Part shown: piece after piece, positions 27,715-36,754 of the stretch
Numbering within the stretch: the first letter of the stretch is position 1
Layout: each line of letters opens with the position of its first letter
Assembly: GCF_023101085.1 (NCBI RefSeq)
Contig: NZ_CP064703.1
Span: 7,192,001 to 7,256,000 of the forward strand
Length of the DNA stretch: 64,000 nt
Direction of reading: 5' to 3'
Source of the DNA: Bradyrhizobium sp. 170
GTDB taxonomy: Bacteria; Pseudomonadota; Alphaproteobacteria; Rhizobiales; Xanthobacteraceae
Program-made: the position numbers and the translations under genes
The notes under the pieces: generated by a model
Databases searched by the model: none
Told to the model about the DNA's origin: nothing
The model's input: the letters and a program-made list of their open reading frames with translations, nothing else

Positions 27715-28638
27715 TCACAAACTCAGAGCGCGTTTCGGTGACAGCCGGCCGGCCAGCAGGTCGAGCAGCGCACGAATGTTTCCTTTCAGTCGGCCGGCGC
27801 GATCGATGTAAGGCTCCGGGCGAAACGTCTTGGCGACGTTCGCCACGATGTTGCGGCTCATCAGCTTCAGCGCCTTGCTGCTCGAGCAGGTGCCCTTGCG
27901 AACCAGATAGAGCGGGTTGGAAACCTGCGAGTAGCCGAGCCGGCGACCCGATTGACGGCTGGACTTCACGCCGAGGTGGACGCCGCGCGCGGCACCGATC
28001 TTCACAATCCGGCCATATGCCGCCATGCGACGGCTGAAGTCGACATCCTCCAGCCAGCCGTAGAGTGGCAGGGTCTCGTCAAACTCCTGCCCCCTCGCGC
28101 GTGCTACGCCGATGCGTATCGCCATGTTGCAGCCGTAGGCGTTATAGACGTCCTCAGTCTCCTGCGCCGGCTCCGCCTGACCGTCTTGCTGTAGCGTCTT
28201 GAGCGCATCCTCGAAGGCGAGTCCGGGACCAAGAATGCCGTCGGCGACAACATGTCCGGTGCCAACGACGACATCAGGCCTGCTCTTAAAGATCCGTTCG
28301 ACGGCCTGAAGATAGCCGGGACAAGGCACGAAATCGTCGTCGAGGAAGACGACGACGTCGAACGCCGCGCCCACCCTGAGAATCGCATTACGCTGTATCG
28401 TCAGGCCCCGATCACTCGTGATGCAGCGGAGTCCCGGATGTTCTGAATCGATCCCTGATACGTCGGCTGGCGACGCACCGCAAACAATGACCGCGTCAGC
28501 AATACGCGTCTGCACGCGCAAGCGTTCCAGCACGCGCGCAAGAATGAGCGGGCGACCCGACGTTGCAATACCCACGACGATCCTGAGCGGTGGATGGTGC
28601 ACGTGTTCTTCAAACCAATTCGAGCTTGTGTCGCTCAT
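27715..28638 (-). CDS. Glycosyltransferase family 2
   Basis: 307 residues. GT-A fold markers: RIVVGIATSGRPLILARVLE at the N-terminus, VVFLDDDFVPCPGY with the DDD metal/nucleotide motif, and GWLEDVDFSRRMAAYG with the catalytic ED. A processive membrane domain is absent, so it adds a single sugar from a nucleotide donor on the cytoplasmic side. The start overlaps the upstream methyltransferase stop by ATGA. C-terminal positive residues may attach it to the membrane. Sugar specificity cannot be inferred. Confidence 0.87.
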   Translation of the reverse strand: MSDTSSNWFEEHVHHPPLRIVVGIATSGRPLILARVLERLRVQTRIADAVIVCGASPADVSGIDSEHPGLRCITSDRGLTIQRNAILRVGAAFDVVVFLDDDFVPCPGYLQAVERIFKSRPDVVVGTGHVVADGILGPGLAFEDALKTLQQDGQAEPAQETEDVYNAYGCNMAIRIGVARARGQEFDETLPLYGWLEDVDFSRRMAAYGRIVKIGAARGVHLGVKSSRQSGRRLGYSQVSNPLYLVRKGTCSSSKALKLMSRNIVANVAKTFRPEPYIDRAGRLKGNIRALLDLLAGRLSPKRALSL

Positions 28639-29312
28639 CTAGCTGCCTCCGCGGGTCCGAGCGGCTTTCTGGCGTACGCCCACACCATGATGGGAACATC
28701 CGGCTCGTTGCGCAGTGAGCCGAAGAAGCCGCGCTTGCGCCATGCAGACAGGTTCGCCTTAAGGCACGAACGATTGCCCCAGGCGAAGGCCTGGATTCCG
28801 GCTTCGGGAAACCCCGCCTCCTGCAAGAGGCAAGAAAGCCCCTCAGACGTCCACCGGTTACAATCGATCGGCGATGGGTGATAGCGAACCAAAAACGGCG
28901 TGGCGATGACGAAGTGGCCGCCTGGCCGCACCATTGCATATACATTGCGGGCAGCACGGGCCGGCCACTTCAAATGCTCAAAGACCTGATCGGCGATCAC
29001 CAGATCAAACTGATCCGGCAGGACGTCCTTGCAGATATCGAAAGTCGGATAGCTCGTGCCCATGAATGACTCGAAGGCAAACTTGCTTTTCCATTGCGAG
29101 CCGGCCGACACCTCCAAAACACGAAGCTGCTCCGGTCCGAGCCGCGCGATAAACTCGAACGCATGCCGATACATTGCCACACGCACCCAGTCGGTCGTGT
29201 CATAGCCAATCGCTTCGAGGTACCTTTTCATCACCGCCTTGAGCCGGGGACGACTTCGAATGGCCGACAACACGGGAGTCGCTGAAGGTTCGACAAACGC
29301 GCTAGTGGTCAT
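28635..29312 (-). CDS. Class I SAM-dependent methyltransferase
   Basis: 225 residues from the ATG at 29312, chosen for AGAGAGG seven bases upstream; an ATG at 29342 that overlaps the preceding stop (ATGA) is an alternative. LRVLEVSAGSQWKSKF stands where the SAM-binding glycine motif lies, and FDLVIADQVFEHLKWPARAA and MVRPGGHFVIATPFL are the downstream class I motifs. Motif I is degenerate (VSAGS instead of GxGxG). It probably modifies a sugar or the non-reducing end of the glycan, which in some systems sets chain length. Role inferred from operon position. Confidence 0.75.
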   Translation of the reverse strand: MTTSAFVEPSATPVLSAIRSRPRLKAVMKRYLEAIGYDTTDWVRVAMYRHAFEFIARLGPEQLRVLEVSAGSQWKSKFAFESFMGTSYPTFDICKDVLPDQFDLVIADQVFEHLKWPARAARNVYAMVRPGGHFVIATPFLVRYHPSPIDCNRWTSEGLSCLLQEAGFPEAGIQAFAWGNRSCLKANLSAWRKRGFFGSLRNEPDVPIMVWAYARKPLGPAEAAR

Positions 29313-29338
29313 CACTACCTCTCTCTGCCCGGCAATCG

Positions 29339-31111
29339 TCATGACCAGGTCTTCCGAGCAATTGCGGGCACGCGGTTGAGAACAGCGCCGAGCACCTTGC
29401 CGCCTGCAAGATTGAGTTCGATCAGGCCGTCTCTCGTCTGGTCGACTGTCGTTTTCCCGAAGTCGACCACGATAATCACCTGGTCGACGTAGGGAATGAG
29501 CAGCTTCCAATGATCCGACGACAGCAGAGCTGGCAGATCGACGATGATCCGTTCGAACTCCAGCCGGGATTCAGCAAGTACTGCCGTCGTCCGTTCTGTC
29601 AGGAGCCGATTGGTTTCGCCCGGCTGGAGGTAACTTTCGGCAGCCGGCAACAATGCCAATGTAAGAGCACCAGGTCCGACCGCTCGCTCGGACTCCTGTC
29701 GTCCATTCGGCTGCGTTCTTGTCGTCGTCCCGGCGGCCAGCTCCTGACTCAGTGTCCGGCTGTCAGCGCAGCTATCGACCAGAATGGTCCGTGCGCCGCT
29801 TCGCGCGTATTCATTGGCCAAGCATGCCGCAACCGTCGTCGAGCCCTCACCTTCGCAACACGCGATCACGCCGATGCACAAGACATCCGGATTCGCCGTT
29901 AGCGACGCGATAGTTGTTCTTAGCCTTCGAAGATCGGTCTTCACCGAAGCGCTGAGGCGGCCGGCCGCAATCCTGCTCAAGGTACCACCCGCAGCGTCTC
30001 GGGCCGGCGCGCTCCTGCTGAAGCACCGCAGCTTCCCCTCCCGCCAGATGCTCGCCTCTGAAAGATCATTGATCGCGCCAAGGGGAGTTACTCCGACATT
30101 CGTGCTCAGCTGCATCAGGGAGCGAACGGCGCGATCGCCAGTGAGGCGTACCGCCGCAAACGCCGTTCCGCTCAGTCCTCCCAGAATGACCGCGAATGCA
30201 AGAACCAGCGATGTGCGTGGGCTGCTCTTGCCCAGCGGAGCCGACGCCCGTGAAATGATTCTCACATCAGCGTCCGGATAACTGATGCGCTGCAGCGTCT
30301 CGTTATATTGGCGCTGGAAATCATCGTACATTTTGCGATAGCTGGTCGCGATGCTCTCGAGTTCCTCGAGCTTTGCTCGAGCGTCCTGGCTGGAAAGGGA
30401 GTCGCCGACGGAGCGGAAGCGGTTAACCCTGCGCGCCGCCTCGAACGCCTGCTGCTGCAGGGTCTCCAATCGCTCCGAGAGCCACTTGCCCTGCTCCTCT
30501 GCGAGTTTTGATTTGGCCTCGACTATCGTTCTGATGAAAGATTCGGCGATTTCATTGGCGATCTCTGCGGACGAGTTCGGATCGGCGGACGAGAAGGCAA
30601 TCTCGATGACTAAAGACTGTCCGATTCGTTTCGTTGACAGTTTGCCAGCAAAGCGTGACGCAACCTCACGAAATTCCGTCGTATCTGGAGGACCGGCCTC
30701 CCCTGCTGCGGAAGCCGTCGAAGTTGGAGTGATCCGGGCCAGGACAGTTTGGAAGAGCGAAGGTCCGGTCGCGAACTCCGACCGCTGCTCAAGTTTCAGC
30801 CGTGAGATAACCGAATTGGCGACCCGGTCCGACTTGATTACCTCCATCTGGCTCTCAACGCGCGACTGATCCGACGTCATCGTCGGAGGCATTGGCGCTG
30901 CATTGAACAGTTCCGCCCCCCGGTTGGGGTCGATGATGACGCTGGTCGTAGCCACGAATATCGGCGTCGCCAGCAGAAGATAGACCACAGCGGCAGAGAC
31001 GGTCGCTGCGACGAAAACAGCAATCGTCTTGCGGTTCTCTAGGAGAAAGGCAGCAATGTCCCAGACGCCGAACACTTTGTCATTCGATTCCGGATGGTTC
31101 GGCTGTCTCAT
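29339..31111 (-). CDS. Wzc/ExoP-like chain-length protein with degenerate kinase domain
   Basis: 590 residues. Two membrane segments (about 30-50 and 300-322) flank a Wzz-type periplasmic domain (ATPIFVATTSVIIDPNRGAE) with a coiled coil; ADVRIISRASAPLGKSSPRT is the proline-rich stretch before TM2. The cytoplasmic part has the BY-kinase fold, but Walker A reads CEGEGSTTVAA, with Ser424 where Lys is expected. Walker A' (LVDSCADSRTL) is also imperfect, and no C-terminal tyrosine cluster exists. ATP hydrolysis and autophosphorylation are therefore doubtful. It would still control export and chain length with Wzy and ExoF. Three bases separate it from the polymerase gene. Confidence 0.85.
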   Translation of the reverse strand: MRQPNHPESNDKVFGVWDIAAFLLENRKTIAVFVAATVSAAVVYLLLATPIFVATTSVIIDPNRGAELFNAAPMPPTMTSDQSRVESQMEVIKSDRVANSVISRLKLEQRSEFATGPSLFQTVLARITPTSTASAAGEAGPPDTTEFREVASRFAGKLSTKRIGQSLVIEIAFSSADPNSSAEIANEIAESFIRTIVEAKSKLAEEQGKWLSERLETLQQQAFEAARRVNRFRSVGDSLSSQDARAKLEELESIATSYRKMYDDFQRQYNETLQRISYPDADVRIISRASAPLGKSSPRTSLVLAFAVILGGLSGTAFAAVRLTGDRAVRSLMQLSTNVGVTPLGAINDLSEASIWREGKLRCFSRSAPARDAAGGTLSRIAAGRLSASVKTDLRRLRTTIASLTANPDVLCIGVIACCEGEGSTTVAACLANEYARSGARTILVDSCADSRTLSQELAAGTTTRTQPNGRQESERAVGPGALTLALLPAAESYLQPGETNRLLTERTTAVLAESRLEFERIIVDLPALLSSDHWKLLIPYVDQVIIVVDFGKTTVDQTRDGLIELNLAGGKVLGAVLNRVPAIARKTWS

Positions 31112-31114
31112 GAA

Positions 31115-32542
31115 CTACGTCCTCGCAACGTGAAATGACGCGTCGACCAACGGATTGCTTTTCACCAACGCCGGAGCCGCACGCTCACGCAATTGTCGCC
31201 CGCTGGCGGCAAGCGCAAAGAAGATGAAAAAGAGAAATCCAAGATCGACGCTACCGGCCGATATGCAGGCTGAGCCAAAGAGAGCGAGGCATGCATTCAG
31301 GCCTGCACGCGCGACAACATCTTCAAAAGAAATCAGCTTTCCCGTCGCGAACACCGACGCCAGGGTCACGACGAACAGAAGCAGGCCGAGAACGCCAGTA
31401 TTGGCGAGCAAGGCGACCACGAAGCTCGACGCCCGGACACTCCCGAGCCCGGCGCCGAAACCCGAAGTGTCCCAAAAATTCTGCAGCGCGAAGTAGTTCC
31501 AGCGCATGCGCTCGATCCCGGACTGGCTTGCCAGCTTGTTGGAAACAGCTGCATCGTACAGGCCCGTCACAGCCGACCAGATCGAAGGCACAAACAAGAT
31601 GACCACCAAAAGCAGGAACGGGATCATCGAGACGATGAAAAGATAACTGCAGTCCCTGCCGGTGGCCTGTCCGTTGGCGAGCTTAACAAGCGCACCGATC
31701 AGCATGAGCGACGAGAACATCGCCAAGGATCCATAGGCCGTCGTCGAAGTCGATAACAACAGCGATACCGCGAGAAGCAGCGCGAGCGATCCGGTGATGC
31801 GAGTGCGGAACCCGTACAGCCAAAGGCTCAGGGTAAATGCGTGGAAGCCCAGCGCCGCGTAGCCGAAGGCGCCGGCTTCGGTGAATGTGCCGACGATGCG
31901 TTTGAAGCCGCCGATTTCACCGGACTCGAGCATCCGGTAGTTGGCATTCCGGAGCCAGGATAGCAGGAATCCCGTGTCGGTATAATGTGTGGCGACGTCG
32001 GCCACGGCCGAGGCGAGCAAAACCACCGCACACACGATCAACGCATTTGTGATGCCCTTCGCCTTATCCCGGACCATAAGCGCCCAGGTGCTCATGAAGC
32101 AGCCGAGATCCGCGATGAGGTAGAAGGCTTGCGTCGCATTGGCGGCCCGAGGTTTCAAGGGAAGACTGACGATCCCAATGTCGGCGTCATTTCTCGCGAG
32201 CGAGTAGGCGTAGGTCAGGCCTTGAAACAGCCGGGGCATGAAAAGCGCGGTTGCAACGGCATAGGCAGTGAACAACAGGACCCAGAAACCGGGCCCCGCC
32301 GGCGCAAGACTCTCGAGCGCTGCCGTGCGCAGACGCGGTCGTAGTGCGATCGTCATCGCAAGAAAGATGGCGACTACCAGGACCGGTGGGACGCTTGCGT
32401 CGCCCAGAGCCGGAACCTTGAGCGCAGCCGCCGCCCCCAGCAGGGTAGCCAGGACCATCACCCAGAATGCCGCGATTGGGCCCTGCCACAGCACCCAGAG
32501 GCCCGCCAAAATTGTGCCAATGCCGATAATCTCGATCGTCAT
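31115..32542 (-). CDS. Polysaccharide polymerase / O-antigen ligase-like membrane protein (Wzy/ExoQ)
   Basis: 475 residues with about eleven hydrophobic segments and a large extracytoplasmic loop in the C-terminal half (about 325-365), the usual topology of Wzy_C proteins. Sequence identity among these enzymes is low, so the call rests on topology and on its place between the pyruvyl transferase and the Wzc-like gene. It would join repeat units in the periplasm. Its start overlaps the upstream stop by ATGA. A WaaL-type ligase is less likely because no lipid A-core genes are near. Confidence 0.72.
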   Translation of the reverse strand: MTIEIIGIGTILAGLWVLWQGPIAAFWVMVLATLLGAAAALKVPALGDASVPPVLVVAIFLAMTIALRPRLRTAALESLAPAGPGFWVLLFTAYAVATALFMPRLFQGLTYAYSLARNDADIGIVSLPLKPRAANATQAFYLIADLGCFMSTWALMVRDKAKGITNALIVCAVVLLASAVADVATHYTDTGFLLSWLRNANYRMLESGEIGGFKRIVGTFTEAGAFGYAALGFHAFTLSLWLYGFRTRITGSLALLLAVSLLLSTSTTAYGSLAMFSSLMLIGALVKLANGQATGRDCSYLFIVSMIPFLLLVVILFVPSIWSAVTGLYDAAVSNKLASQSGIERMRWNYFALQNFWDTSGFGAGLGSVRASSFVVALLANTGVLGLLLFVVTLASVFATGKLISFEDVVARAGLNACLALFGSACISAGSVDLGFLFFIFFALAASGRQLRERAAPALVKSNPLVDASFHVART

Positions 32543-33780
32543 GCGCGAACCTTGCTGAGACGCATTGCGTTCAAGGTCCGTTCGGAATGTTCGATCAACT
32601 TTGGCCGCGTCTCCCCCTTGAGCAGCCGCACCAGATCATCGATCGATGCCCCCGTTAATGCGAGTACACGCTTATGCTGGACCTCGCAGATCGTCTCGGC
32701 CCGCGCAGCGGCCAGGAGCTCCGGCATTATCTGCACAACGTCATCGCTGAACTCCACCAGGTACCGGCTCCGTCCGACATTCGCAAAGAACGCCGCGAGC
32801 TTTGGGTCCCAACTCAATCCGACGTGCGCTACGCGGTAGGAGTATGCAAGGATGCACGCGTGCAGCCGGTGCGCGATGACCGCATCGAAGCTTCCCACCA
32901 GTTCCGCGAGTTCCCGGGGTGTCTTGCAGTCTGGCGCGCGCGTCGGCCCATCGTCATCACGGAACGAACCAACGACACGGTCCAGGCAAGTCTGATCTTC
33001 CCGAGCTCCGTTCGAGAAACAGGTTACGTCGTATCCCGAAGCCAGCAGCCGCCTTATCAAGCTTCGATACAGGTCCATGATGGTCGTAACGCCGGACTTT
33101 CCCTCCCCGTGATGTTGCAAAATGACCGGATGGGTTATCCCGACGCCAATGACGGGGCGTTTGCGCTGTCGCCGCACACTTGATGGCCACACCTGAGACG
33201 CCATCAGGCCGGGATCCGGCGTCACGACGAGGCCCTTCACGCGACGCTGGCGTAGCCGTTTCGCCGAATCGCCGTCGCGCACACCTGCGAACACCAGCTG
33301 GTCAGCATGCAACAGTGACGAGATCAATGCTGCACCTCGTCCAGAGCGGCTTTCGGCGACACCTAGCCCAAACAAGGCGATCGGAACATTGCTGCGCTTG
33401 CACTCCGCAGCCACAATCGACAGCTTGACTGGGAAGTTGAGGTCGCCGTCCTGGATTAGCTGGCCGCCACCGACAATCGCGAGATCGGCATCGCGCAGCG
33501 CTTCGCGCCAGGCCGGTCGGCATTTCCTCCTCATCTGAAGACGAAGGATTGCCTCGACCAACACATCGCGCAGGATCGCGGGCATCTTCTGCAGTGCTTT
33601 TAGGGCAAGGACACGACGGCCTGACCTCGCCGGACTGTTGCGATCGGTGCGTCCGGCAAGATCCAGGGCTTCGATGCTGACATCAGGTAGCCGCCGCCCA
33701 AGCTCGGCTTCGAGACATTCGGCAATCACCCCATCACCGAGGTTCGGGCTGTACTTAACGTTGAAGGTGACAACCTTCAT
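32539..33780 (-). CDS. Polysaccharide pyruvyl transferase (ExoV/CsaB-like)
   Basis: 413 residues. The start at 33780 gives MKVVTFNVKYSPNLGDGVIA, the standard N-terminus of the family (NxGD motif); earlier in-frame ATGs exist at 33798 and 33819. Further motifs: LAIVGGGQLIQDG, IALFGLGVAESRSG and the C-terminal VIAHRLHACILAYSYRVAHV with the conserved HxxH-like segment. It adds a 4,6-ketal pyruvate from PEP to a sugar, which would make the polymer acidic. It overlaps the polymerase gene by ATGA and starts 35 bp after the GT4 gene stop. Confidence 0.83.
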   Translation of the reverse strand: MKVVTFNVKYSPNLGDGVIAECLEAELGRRLPDVSIEALDLAGRTDRNSPARSGRRVLALKALQKMPAILRDVLVEAILRLQMRRKCRPAWREALRDADLAIVGGGQLIQDGDLNFPVKLSIVAAECKRSNVPIALFGLGVAESRSGRGAALISSLLHADQLVFAGVRDGDSAKRLRQRRVKGLVVTPDPGLMASQVWPSSVRRQRKRPVIGVGITHPVILQHHGEGKSGVTTIMDLYRSLIRRLLASGYDVTCFSNGAREDQTCLDRVVGSFRDDDGPTRAPDCKTPRELAELVGSFDAVIAHRLHACILAYSYRVAHVGLSWDPKLAAFFANVGRSRYLVEFSDDVVQIMPELLAAARAETICEVQHKRVLALTGASIDDLVRLLKGETRPKLIEHSERTLNAMRLSKVRA

Positions 33781-33815
33781 GATACTACCACTCAACATCG
33801 TGAGAGACTGCGAGT

Positions 33816-34997
33816 TCATCCGCCCCAGAACTTGCTCGCATGGACAACTCGCGCTCCGGTGCTAGACGGATACGGATTCTGATTCTGGTGGCCGGCAGCA
33901 ACTGTCGCGTTTTCGCGCAATGCCCGTTCAACCGAACGTCTCATCTGGTGCTTGAAACGCTCCTTACTGAATCCGGCTGCATGCCGAACGATGTCGGCGG
34001 CGGAGAAGCTGATCGTCTCGGAGCGCGCAATCGCATTCCCAAGCGCCTCTGTGGTCTGCTCCGAGAACAGCACGCCAGTAACGCCGTCGACGACTGTTTC
34101 GGTAGCGCCGCCGCGGCCGAACGCGATGACGGGCCGGCCGCTCGCCATCGCTTCGACCGGAACGATACCAAAGTCCTCTTCACCGGGGAAAATCAGAGCA
34201 AGGCAACGCGCATAGTGATGCCGAAGGACTGCAAATGGCTGCGGTCCCATAATCGTGACGTTGGGTCGCGCGCGCCACTTGAGAGTATCCAGCATCTCAC
34301 CGCCGCCTATAACGATGAGCCTCTTGCCAGACGCGTTGAAGACGTCAACGACCAGGTCGGCCCGCTTATAGGCAACCAGTTCCCCCACCATCAGATAGTA
34401 GTCGCCGACACCAGAAGCCGTAACCTGTTCGAAGGCGTCGACATCGACTGGTGGAAAGACAACATCGGATTCGCGGCGAAAGTATTTGCGGATACGCGAT
34501 GACACATTGTGGGAATTGGCAACGAACAAGTCGACCCGAGCGGATGCCCCCTGATCCCAGTTGCGCAGGTAATGAGAGAACAGCGTCATCGCGGCGCGCG
34601 TCAGCAAGCCGGACGCGGACCTATAGTCATGGTACATGCTCCAGATGTACCGCATCGGGGAGTGGCAATAGCAGACATGTACCGCATGCGCAGGAGGAAT
34701 GATGCCCTTCGCGGGACCGGATTCGCTGCTGATGATCAGGTCGTAGCCGCGAAGGTCGAATTGCTCGAGCGCAAGCGGCATTAGCGGCAGATACTTCTTG
34801 TACCAGGACTTTGCGCGCGGCAGCTTGGCGATAAACGACGTGACGATTCGATGGTTGGCAATCGCCGGGGAGATGGACTCCGGCGCCACTACATGCGTGA
34901 AGATGTCGGCCGATGGATAGAGTTCGCAGATGGCTTCGAGAACCTTCTCGCCGCCGCGCATGCCGACAAGCCAATAGTGGACTATTGCGACCCGCAT
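33816..34997 (-). CDS. Glycosyltransferase family 4 (WbaZ-like)
   Basis: 393 residues. VAIVHYWLVGMRGGEKVLEA is typical of the WbaZ/mannosyltransferase-like GT4 subgroup, as is VHVCYCHSPMRYIWSMYHDY. The donor domain has YYLMVGELVAYKRADLVVDV and ALIFPGEEDFGIVPVEAMAS with the E-x7-E motif. As second gene of the operon, it probably adds the second sugar onto the ExoY-primed lipid carrier. Start and upstream stop interlock as TGATG, indicating coupled translation. Mannose as donor sugar is possible but unproven. Confidence 0.85.
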   Translation of the reverse strand: MRVAIVHYWLVGMRGGEKVLEAICELYPSADIFTHVVAPESISPAIANHRIVTSFIAKLPRAKSWYKKYLPLMPLALEQFDLRGYDLIISSESGPAKGIIPPAHAVHVCYCHSPMRYIWSMYHDYRSASGLLTRAAMTLFSHYLRNWDQGASARVDLFVANSHNVSSRIRKYFRRESDVVFPPVDVDAFEQVTASGVGDYYLMVGELVAYKRADLVVDVFNASGKRLIVIGGGEMLDTLKWRARPNVTIMGPQPFAVLRHHYARCLALIFPGEEDFGIVPVEAMASGRPVIAFGRGGATETVVDGVTGVLFSEQTTEALGNAIARSETISFSAADIVRHAAGFSKERFKHQMRRSVERALRENATVAAGHQNQNPYPSSTGARVVHASKFWGG

Positions 34998-35698
34998 CAG
35001 TATGTGCCCTTGGCCGTAATCAGCACCGGCACGGTCTTCGCGATGATCTTTATGTCATTCCAGAACGACCAGTTCTCGACATAGTCTCGATCGAGGGAAA
35101 CGCGGCGCTCGTAGGAAACATCGTTGCGGCCGCTGACCTGCCACGCGCCGGTCAGGCCGGGACGCGTCAGCAGATAGTGCCCCGCGCTCGGTCCGTACAT
35201 TGTGATCTCTTCGACGACCACCGGCCGCGGACCCACGATGCTCATGTCGCCACGAAGAACATTCCAGAGCTGCGGCAATTCATCCAAGCTGGTTTGACGC
35301 AACACCTGGCCAACCGCAGTCACACGCGGATCGCGCTTTAGCTTACGTGTTTCGGCCCACTCTCTTGCAGCCTCGGGATAATCGCGAAGGTGGCGCGCCA
35401 GCACCGCGTCGCCATCCATTGCCATTGTCCTGAACTTCAGACAGCCGAAGGTGGAAGAACGAAAGCCGACGCGTGGTTGCCGGTAAAGAATGGCACCGCG
35501 ATCCGTGACCTTCAGAAGCAATGCGATGAGGAGAAAGAGCGGCACGAAGGCCAACAGCGCTGACGAAGAAACGAGAATATCTAGCAGCCGTTTCGGTACA
35601 CCTCCGATCGGATACCTTGCCGATCTCTGCCTGATGCGCCTGTCGATAAGCAGTCCAACTTCTGTGGTCGCGCTCTTCGGCAACTGAAACAACTGCAT
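34997..35698 (-). CDS. Undecaprenyl-phosphate sugar-phosphate transferase (ExoY-like priming enzyme)
   Basis: 233 residues from the ATG at 35698 with GGAG upstream. One membrane segment (about 39-62) is followed by the bacterial sugar transferase domain: YRQPRVGFRSSTFGCLKFRT, VLRQTSLDELPQLWNVLRGD, MSIVGPRPVV, TRPGLTGAWQVSGR. The short form, without the N-terminal multi-spanning domain of WbaP, is the ExoY type that loads galactose-1-phosphate (or glucose-1-phosphate) onto undecaprenyl phosphate. It is the first gene of the polysaccharide operon, as expected for the committing step. galE at 17443 could supply UDP-galactose. Confidence 0.9.
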   Translation of the reverse strand: MQLFQLPKSATTEVGLLIDRRIRQRSARYPIGGVPKRLLDILVSSSALLAFVPLFLLIALLLKVTDRGAILYRQPRVGFRSSTFGCLKFRTMAMDGDAVLARHLRDYPEAAREWAETRKLKRDPRVTAVGQVLRQTSLDELPQLWNVLRGDMSIVGPRPVVVEEITMYGPSAGHYLLTRPGLTGAWQVSGRNDVSYERRVSLDRDYVENWSFWNDIKIIAKTVPVLITAKGTY

Positions 35699-35731
35699 TA
35701 CTTTAAGCTCCAATGAGGGACCTTTATGCAA

Positions 35732-36234
35732 GCCGTCCCCATTCCGCGGCTCGCGCCGCGGTCACAACTGGTTCTCACTAGTTGGTCTCGCTTATTCGGT
35801 AGTACCCGAGAACAAAATCTCTCGGTCAGGCCGCATCGTTAATAAATGCGCAACTATTGTTGTTAATTAATGCGCAACTATTGGTGCATCGCAACTTGAT
35901 TATTCTAACCCACGGATGCGTTATAGTTGTGCATGCTGATCGCTCCGTGTGCACGCACCGCTATCGATCTCACGCGCGGGAACCGGTTCATTCGCGGTGG
36001 AGTGATCACGCACACATCGTATTAGAAATTTTCATTCCCAAAGAAACCGATCCAAATCAGCCAGGAACTGACCTGAACCTTGGTCAGCAATCCACATTTG
36101 CAATCCGCACCTAGCTCCATTCGTGAACTGGTACGGTTCTCGCATGGGATACGCACGCGCAAAGATTTCTGACAATGAAATCGAAAGGGGGGTGGAAAGT
36201 CTGGGAGACGTTTTGGAAGTAAGCGAGGCCCCGT
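35732..36234. other. Intergenic control region of the polysaccharide operon
   Basis: No gene is supported. The stretch is noticeably AT-rich between 35810 and 35930 (for example TGTTAATTAATGCG) and contains the tandem repeats described separately. The operon promoter probably lies here; no clear -35/-10 pair was identified. Confidence 0.45.
35845..35883. promoter_or_regulatory. Direct repeats upstream of the polysaccharide operon
   Basis: AATGCGCAACTATTG occurs twice, at 35845-35859 and 35869-35883, 24 bp start to start, and a weaker third copy (GCATCGCAACTTG) follows at once. The region is AT-rich and lies about 150 bp upstream of the exoY-like start on the minus strand. Tandem identical sites suggest co-operative binding of a regulator. 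Confidence 0.55.
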
Positions 36235-36729
36235 ATGCGTACCGACCTCTCTCTCTGCTTCAAAGATGAGTGTGCGGCACTCGAACTTGTCGAGGCCTGC
36301 ATCTGGCCGAACGGGGTTGTGTGTCCACATTGCGGCGAAAATAGCCGAACTAGTCTCCTAAGGGGATTCAGTACCAAGACCGGCACACGCAAGTGTTATG
36401 GCTGCCGGAAGCTGTTCTCGGCGCGAACAGGCACAATGTTCGAGTGCAGCCACGTCCCATTTCACAAATGGCTGAAGGCTCTCTTCCTGACCGGGTGCGG
36501 CACGGAACCTATCAAGCCATTTCAGCTCAGCCGGGCTATCAATGTCTCCTTCAAGACCGCCGCCCTCATGATCGCGCAGATCAACCAGTCTGCCGTCGAA
36601 TGCGGAATACGAACCTCTGACGATAAAGCCGAGACGACCCTGCCTGCGCACGAGCGCTCCACGCTGGCTCCGTCGGAGTTGCCAACGGCTGGAGAACCGC
36701 AAATCTTGACCGTGAACTCACACGCATAG
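36235..36729 (+). CDS. IS1595-type transposase zinc-ribbon protein lacking the nuclease domain
   Basis: 164 residues. The start resembles IS1595/ISXO2 transposases: a zinc ribbon (CPHCG and CYGC about 25 residues apart), then LFSARTGTMFECSHVPFHKW and a helix-turn-helix-like segment (FQLSRAINVSFKTAALMIAQ). The DDE nuclease domain that should follow is missing; the last 50 residues are Ser/Thr/Pro/Glu-rich and unlike a transposase. It is either a truncated relic or a domesticated DNA-binding protein. The ATG at 36235 has no strong ribosome-binding site. It sits beside the polysaccharide operon control region. Confidence 0.65.
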   Translation: MRTDLSLCFKDECAALELVEACIWPNGVVCPHCGENSRTSLLRGFSTKTGTRKCYGCRKLFSARTGTMFECSHVPFHKWLKALFLTGCGTEPIKPFQLSRAINVSFKTAALMIAQINQSAVECGIRTSDDKAETTLPAHERSTLAPSELPTAGEPQILTVNSHA

Positions 36730-36754
36730 GCCTCCCACACAGGAGCCAGCCTCG

